Position numbers and translations under genes: made by a program. This document shows positions 59,537-64,000 of a stretch of 64,000 bases of DNA, in pieces; positions within the stretch are counted from its first letter, which is position 1, and the number at the start of each line of letters is the position of its first letter. The notes beneath the pieces are model-generated. The model was not told the origin of the DNA. It did not search any database and saw only the letters and a program-made list of their open reading frames with translations. The stretch covers positions 2,232,001 through 2,296,000 of the forward strand of contig CAVNZM010000009.1 in NCBI GenBank assembly GCA_963693365.1, given 5' to 3'. This DNA is from Amoebidium appalachense (Eukaryota > Ichthyosporea).

Positions 59537-60644
59537 GGCACGACAGGGCACGACAGGGCAACCAACCTAGACGAAGACCTGAAGACCGAGCCTGTTTCTT
59601 TGTGCTTTGCATGGAACCAGACTTGATCAGAGATATAAGTTTGTCCTTGCGGGATAGCAGACTGCTGCCGTTGCCACTTGAACTGCGTTGCTGCAGGGTG
59701 CATGCAAATGTTACAATTACTCCCATCCCCCTACTCCCATTTCACTACTTTTTTGTTTTATAAAAACCTTTTTTTTTTTTTTTTTGCGCTTCAAAACTTT
59801 GCGCCAAGATTTCCATGTACTTATCAGTCAGATCACGCAAATTATTGTTCGATGCTTATTTTTTTAAAGAATGCAATATTCATACTTTTCCATTCAATAA
59901 AGATATTTACCTCCCTCTGTAATCCCCTTACTCCCAAATTCACCTCTTGGTATCCCCAAACATCTCCCCCCCTTTCCTCCATACCCTCCGGACCTCCCCC
60001 CCCCCCCCCCCCCCCCCCCCCCTTCCCCTTAAACAACACACACACTCACACACACACACAGCACGACACAATCACTCATCCACTTACACACCCGTGTAAT
60101 ATACACATGCTACCGTTTCCCACAACACATACACGTGACGCACGTGCATGCGCACATGCATTTTCCAAGATAATCGTGTCCAATTCCTTACCGCTGCCAG
60201 CTGGCGCACTGCAGTAACTGATGGGCGGTGGTCCTGTGGCTGCATCACCCTGGGGAGGTGTGGGAATGTGAGGCTCAGAATCCAAAGCCATGATAAAAAA
60301 GGTATCTATAAAACAACCAAAAAATTAGGCATAACCTCCATACAAACCTAATCCCCCCACCTGCCCTCTAGGAGCCATATACATGCACATGCAGCCACCA
60401 CCGATGCTACGACTTTCCGTCCCCCACCCACCCACCTCTCCCCTCTCCTCTCCCACACTCACCATGGGCGCCTTTTCACAGCTCCCGGGGCGGAAAGGAA
60501 AAAGAGAAAACAGGGGAGAAGGACTTCTCGCAAAGTCATTTAAGCTTAGCCTTTGCCCTAAACCTATTCAAGCTCTTACTCTCATGTTCATGTAGCCTAA
60601 CGCCTCTGGGATGAGAAGGTACAAGACGTAGAGGGATGTAGAGC

Positions 60645-60681
<37 letters not shown>

Positions 60682-60753
60682 GGGGGAGGGGGGGAGGGGG
60701 GGAGGGGGAAGGGGGGAGGGGAGGGGGGAGGCCGGGGAAGGGAGGGAGGGGGT

Positions 60754-60790
<37 letters not shown>

Positions 60791-61531
60791 TGGGTGTGAT
60801 TGATGGCAGTAGTCAGAGCTAAAGCACAACACAAATAATCACACGAAAACATTCAATACAACGTAGCAACATAACAACTAGGACAGTGAACACATGCAAT
60901 AGCCGTACAAGGGTCCCTCACTTATTCATACACCCCCGTTTTTGGCCAAATGTGTATTAATACGCAAGGTGTATTAGGACGCGAACACAGTTTAGCTAGT
61001 AAATTACCATAAATGGTGTCACGCGTAGGTATATATATATAAATGTATAGGGGGGAAACATGAGGGACCCTGTACCAGCTTATATCGGGCAGCTTGCAGT
61101 TTGCACGGTTACGGGTACGACGCTGGTCCTCTGGTTTCTGCAGATCAGTCAGGCAGTCAAGCAATTCCTGTACGTCTTTGCTCTGTTGGGGTAGCCACAA
61201 AAAACTTAGTTAGACAAGGGAGGGTTGAAAACGAGGCAAAATGCTTGGGCAAGGAGGTTTAGAAGGATTTGTATGCTACGTGCGTGCACAGTTACCTGCA
61301 TTTTTTTTTGGGGGGGGGGGGGGAGGGGAGGGGGGAGGGGGGGGGGGGGGGGGGGGGCCGGTTGGGGAGGGGGAGGGGAGGGATAAACAAGAAAGGGACA
61401 CCTGATGAAGATAGGGATGTATAAAAGACGGTCCCGGGGGGGGGGGGGGGGGGGGGGGGGGTCTTTAACCACTAGTGTAAGCATTCATAGGTGTGACCCA
61501 TGTGTATGATTTGGGTGCAGGTGAGGTGGAG

Positions 61532-61562
<31 letters not shown>

Positions 61563-63267
61563 CATGGGTGTGTGTGTGGGGGGGGGAGGGGGGGGAAGGC
61601 GAGGGGAAGGGGGGGGGGGGGTCGAGGAAGTGGTGGTTTTTGAGGGCCCCAGGGGAGAGGGGGGGGGGGGGGGGGGGGGGGGGCTATACTGTAAGGGCAA
61701 GTCACTGACAGGCATCAATGCTAGTGTAGGTATATAACATGGGATAGGAGGAGGAATAGACAAAAGGGGAAATGGGAGCTGAGTTGGTGGTACGAGTAGG
61801 ATGAAGACAACCGAGATGGTGTGTTGGAAGAAACTGAAGGGGCTGGGGATTTGTGGGGGGGGGGGGGGGGGGGGGGGGGGGGGTAAAGGCTGGGATTTGC
61901 AATTGAATGGGGCTGAAATTATTCTGGACACGTTTGCATGAAAGCAGGTATAAAGAGACAAACTGTGTGTATGATAGTCACATACAGGGGCTGTAGCGTG
62001 CTGCTTTGCAATCTTTGCCTCGCAGTCCATCAGGCAGCTGTGCATGAAGGCCATCTCACGAGGTAGGTCTACCCGTGGCCGGTACTGCCGCTTGTCCGCT
62101 GGGTGCGTGTGCTGTGGATAGGAAAAAAAAGGAGTTTTTTAGGGCAAGAGTTGTGCACGTGTATTAGCAAGTGGGAAATTGAGAGAGTTAGTAGACAGAT
62201 TAACATCGGCGATAGGAAAACGTAAACAGAAAGAGAGAGAGAGAGAAGGCAAGAGATGGACTGGTTGGTAGCAGGAAGGAAGTAGAAGGAGAAAGATAAA
62301 AGAGGAAAGAAAAGACCATGTGTGGCACCAAGTAGGCTTGGGATATAATTGCTAGTTATCAATTGCCAAATCGGGTTAATGGCTGGCAACTCCCACACAC
62401 AGGAATGATTCATACGTTTATACTTTCAGCAAACACTAGGCTAGGCTACCTAAATGAAAGTGCCCTTAACCTGTATCATTTTTAAACCTTACGCTTGAGG
62501 CTAGGTTTGAAGGTACCATAATCCTGCACCTGCCTGAATCCTTACGTTTTTCATTGACGCAATCTCATAAGTGGGGAGGTGTCACTTACACAGAGGTTGT
62601 CGATGCATGCCTTCATGACGTCGATGTTGTGCTGTATGAACTGGTTCATATCCTCCATGTATAGTTCTGTGGGTGCATATGCCGTTAGAACAGCGTGAGC
62701 ACAAACTACATGCATCTGCCTGGCAACAGATTATGACCAAACGTGCTATGTTGTCAGTTTGTGAGATTGGCTGTGTACCTGGCGATGCACGGACTTATGG
62801 AGAGACTAAACAGTCACCCAGACCCGGAGGTAGAGAGGGGGCCAGGGTAGAGAGGGGGCTTTGGGGAAGGGGGGAGGGCGACAAGAAGAGAGGGAAATTT
62901 TACCTTGCCCGAATAATGGAGTTTCGTGGTTATTTGACATCAGATATGTCTGTCCCAAAACCAACAGGTTACACTCGAAAAGGTGCGCAGACCTATTGGG
63001 TCCAGGCAGGCAATTGCACCTTGCGTTTGAAGGCAGTTAAAGACGGAGAGAAGGGAGCTGAAGGGACGAGTTGTTGGGGGTGTGATCGTGTTCACAGTGG
63101 GAAAAAAGCCTTTGTTTGGGGGGAAGGGGGGGGGGGGGGGGGGGAGAAGAGGGGGGGGGGGGGGGTTCGGCACGAACCTTTTTTGCCAAAGCTCTGCAGG
63201 TTTGCCAGATTTTGTAGCGTCTTGGCCACCAGAGTGAGTGTTCTTGCCGTGTGTTCACCCGGTGTCT
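54628..63267 (-). CDS. RasGAP–SH3–SH2 signalling protein, 3' part of gene
   Basis: Exons: 63267–63178, 62666–62590, 62111–61986, 61182–61076, 60249–60192, 59690–59567, 58807–58656, 58254–58171, 57722–57654, about 57431–57319, 56752–56624, 56085–56010 (or from 56124), 54714–54628. The first exon in the window carries TLVAKTLQNLANLQSFGKK, and ELYMEDMNQFIQHN follows. This is the C-terminal half of a Ras GTPase-activating domain, which speeds GTP hydrolysis by Ras. The arginine finger must lie upstream of the window. A Ser-rich linker leads to an SH3 domain (VVVYDYTATDEDSIDV, EPGWSIIRHE, GAQGFVPTSYIQLL). An SH2 domain follows (FYTGLTHEEAAKFL, DYILWQPA, SYALSV, HWEIS, FPTLDALVEHYK) and TAG ends the frame. 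The 5' edge of the 57431 exon falls in a G-run and its phase is unresolved. The other junctions keep phase. In p120 RasGAP the SH domains precede the GAP domain. Confidence 0.8.
55138..55250 (+). promoter_or_regulatory. Promoter-like cluster inside a RasGAP intron, opposite strand
   Basis: On the plus strand a CCAAT box at 55138, GGTATATAAGCC at about 55190 and a tandem 27-base repeat starting ATGGAGTTCAGTCATGG at 55224 and 55250 are spaced like a small promoter with a start. The frame from 55250 stays open for 143 codons but its middle is (TG)n. A nested antisense gene is possible but not shown. Confidence 0.25.
56057..56134 (-). repeat. Exact 39-bp tandem duplication of a splice acceptor
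   Basis: 56057–56095 and 56096–56134 are identical. Each carries, on the minus strand, TGCACAG|GTTTAGCGAAG, the acceptor and first 13 codons of the penultimate RasGAP/SH2 exon. Either acceptor keeps frame. Confidence 0.85.
56975..57095 (+). repeat. G-tract-linked dispersed repeat, locally duplicated copy
   Basis: After a G-run: AAAGTGTTACAGAGTGCACG, then GAAGAACACACTCAAGACGG, then AGAACACAAGG. The unit CGGAAGAACACACTCAAGAC is repeated in tandem with a period of 48 bases (about 57000 and 57048), making this copy longer than the other four. Confidence 0.5.
59081..59295 (-). repeat. 111-bp tandem duplication including a tRNA 3' end
   Basis: The unit starting GACGGGATAAAACGTTGTTG occurs at 59081 and 59192, period 111 bases and almost identical. 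The first copy ends with 14 bases (59171–59184) equal to the 3' end of the adjacent tRNA-Glu gene, without the rest of the tRNA. Confidence 0.8.
59282..59353 (-). tRNA. tRNA-Glu (anticodon CTC)
   Basis: The minus strand reads TCCGAAT at the 5' end and ATTCGGA plus a G discriminator at the 3' end, forming a perfect 7-bp acceptor stem over 72 bases. A box GGTCTAGTGG, anticodon arm CCACG-CTCTCAC-CGTGG with anticodon CTC, and T arm CGGGG-TTCGATT-CCCCG are all intact. A run of seven Ts follows within four bases and should terminate pol III. There is no intron. The gene lies in the same orientation inside the RasGAP intron between exons 59690–59567 and 58807–58656. Confidence 0.95.
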
Positions 63268-63272
63268 CTGGG

Positions 63273-64000
<728 letters not shown>

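Noticed and set aside
60192-60292. ATG at 60292 opening MALDSEPHIPTPPQGD as the start of a separate SH3–SH2 gene
   Set aside because: That frame ends in the wrong phase for the next exon and meets a stop with the best acceptor. The exon from CCCCAG|G at 60249 in another frame joins both neighbours in phase, so GAP and SH3–SH2 form one gene.

Overview
The window is nuclear DNA of a eukaryote with spliceosomal introns. Every multi-exon gene here has GT–AG introns, and reading frame is kept across nearly all junctions. The gene set includes an SH3/SH2-bearing RasGAP, a taspase-type threonine protease, Kelch–MYND and MYND proteins, a secreted Cu/Zn superoxide dismutase, a Myb-like/HNH protein and the end of a LOV/PAS-like domain. 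SH2, RasGAP and taspase point to a unicellular holozoan or another signalling-rich protist. LOV domains are better known from algae and fungi, so I do not name a taxon. Most of the non-coding DNA is homopolymer (G)n/(C)n and (CA)n/(TG)n microsatellite. Nearly all the His/Thr, Val/Cys, Pro or Gly open frames are artefacts of these repeats.

Layout. 1–187: tail of a LOV/PAS-domain gene with a frame break. 188–11619: no recognisable gene; large G/C-tract fields, CA repeats, a dispersed repeat and a cluster of GTGGCCCC palindromes. 11620–12125 (+): C2H2 zinc-finger protein, again one base out of frame. 14915–16203 (-): 3' end of a MYND-finger gene. 17767–27536 (-): an 11-exon gene of about 872 codons joining a coiled-coil N-terminus, a Rap1-type Myb domain and a C-terminal HNH nuclease fold. 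30542–33802 (-): three-exon secreted Cu/Zn SOD. 35789–37066 (-): Kelch–MYND protein. 38710–41867 (-): a gene of unknown function ending in a TPR, with an exon apparently missing. 42430–51807 (+): a complete 13-exon taspase gene sharing a 562-bp divergent promoter region with the previous gene. 54628–63267 (-): 3' part of a RasGAP–SH3–SH2 gene whose 5' end lies beyond the window; a tRNA-Glu(CTC) gene sits inside one of its introns.

Most notable: the Myb–HNH fusion; the RasGAP-first domain order with an SH2 domain lacking its FLVR arginine; a polarised intron layout (C-tracts just after 5' splice sites, dinucleotide repeats before 3' splice sites); exact tandem duplications of a splice acceptor (39 bp, in frame) and a splice donor (41 bp); and a short repeat family attached to G/C homopolymers. 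Two coding frames are broken by single bases, so assembly indels should be considered throughout.
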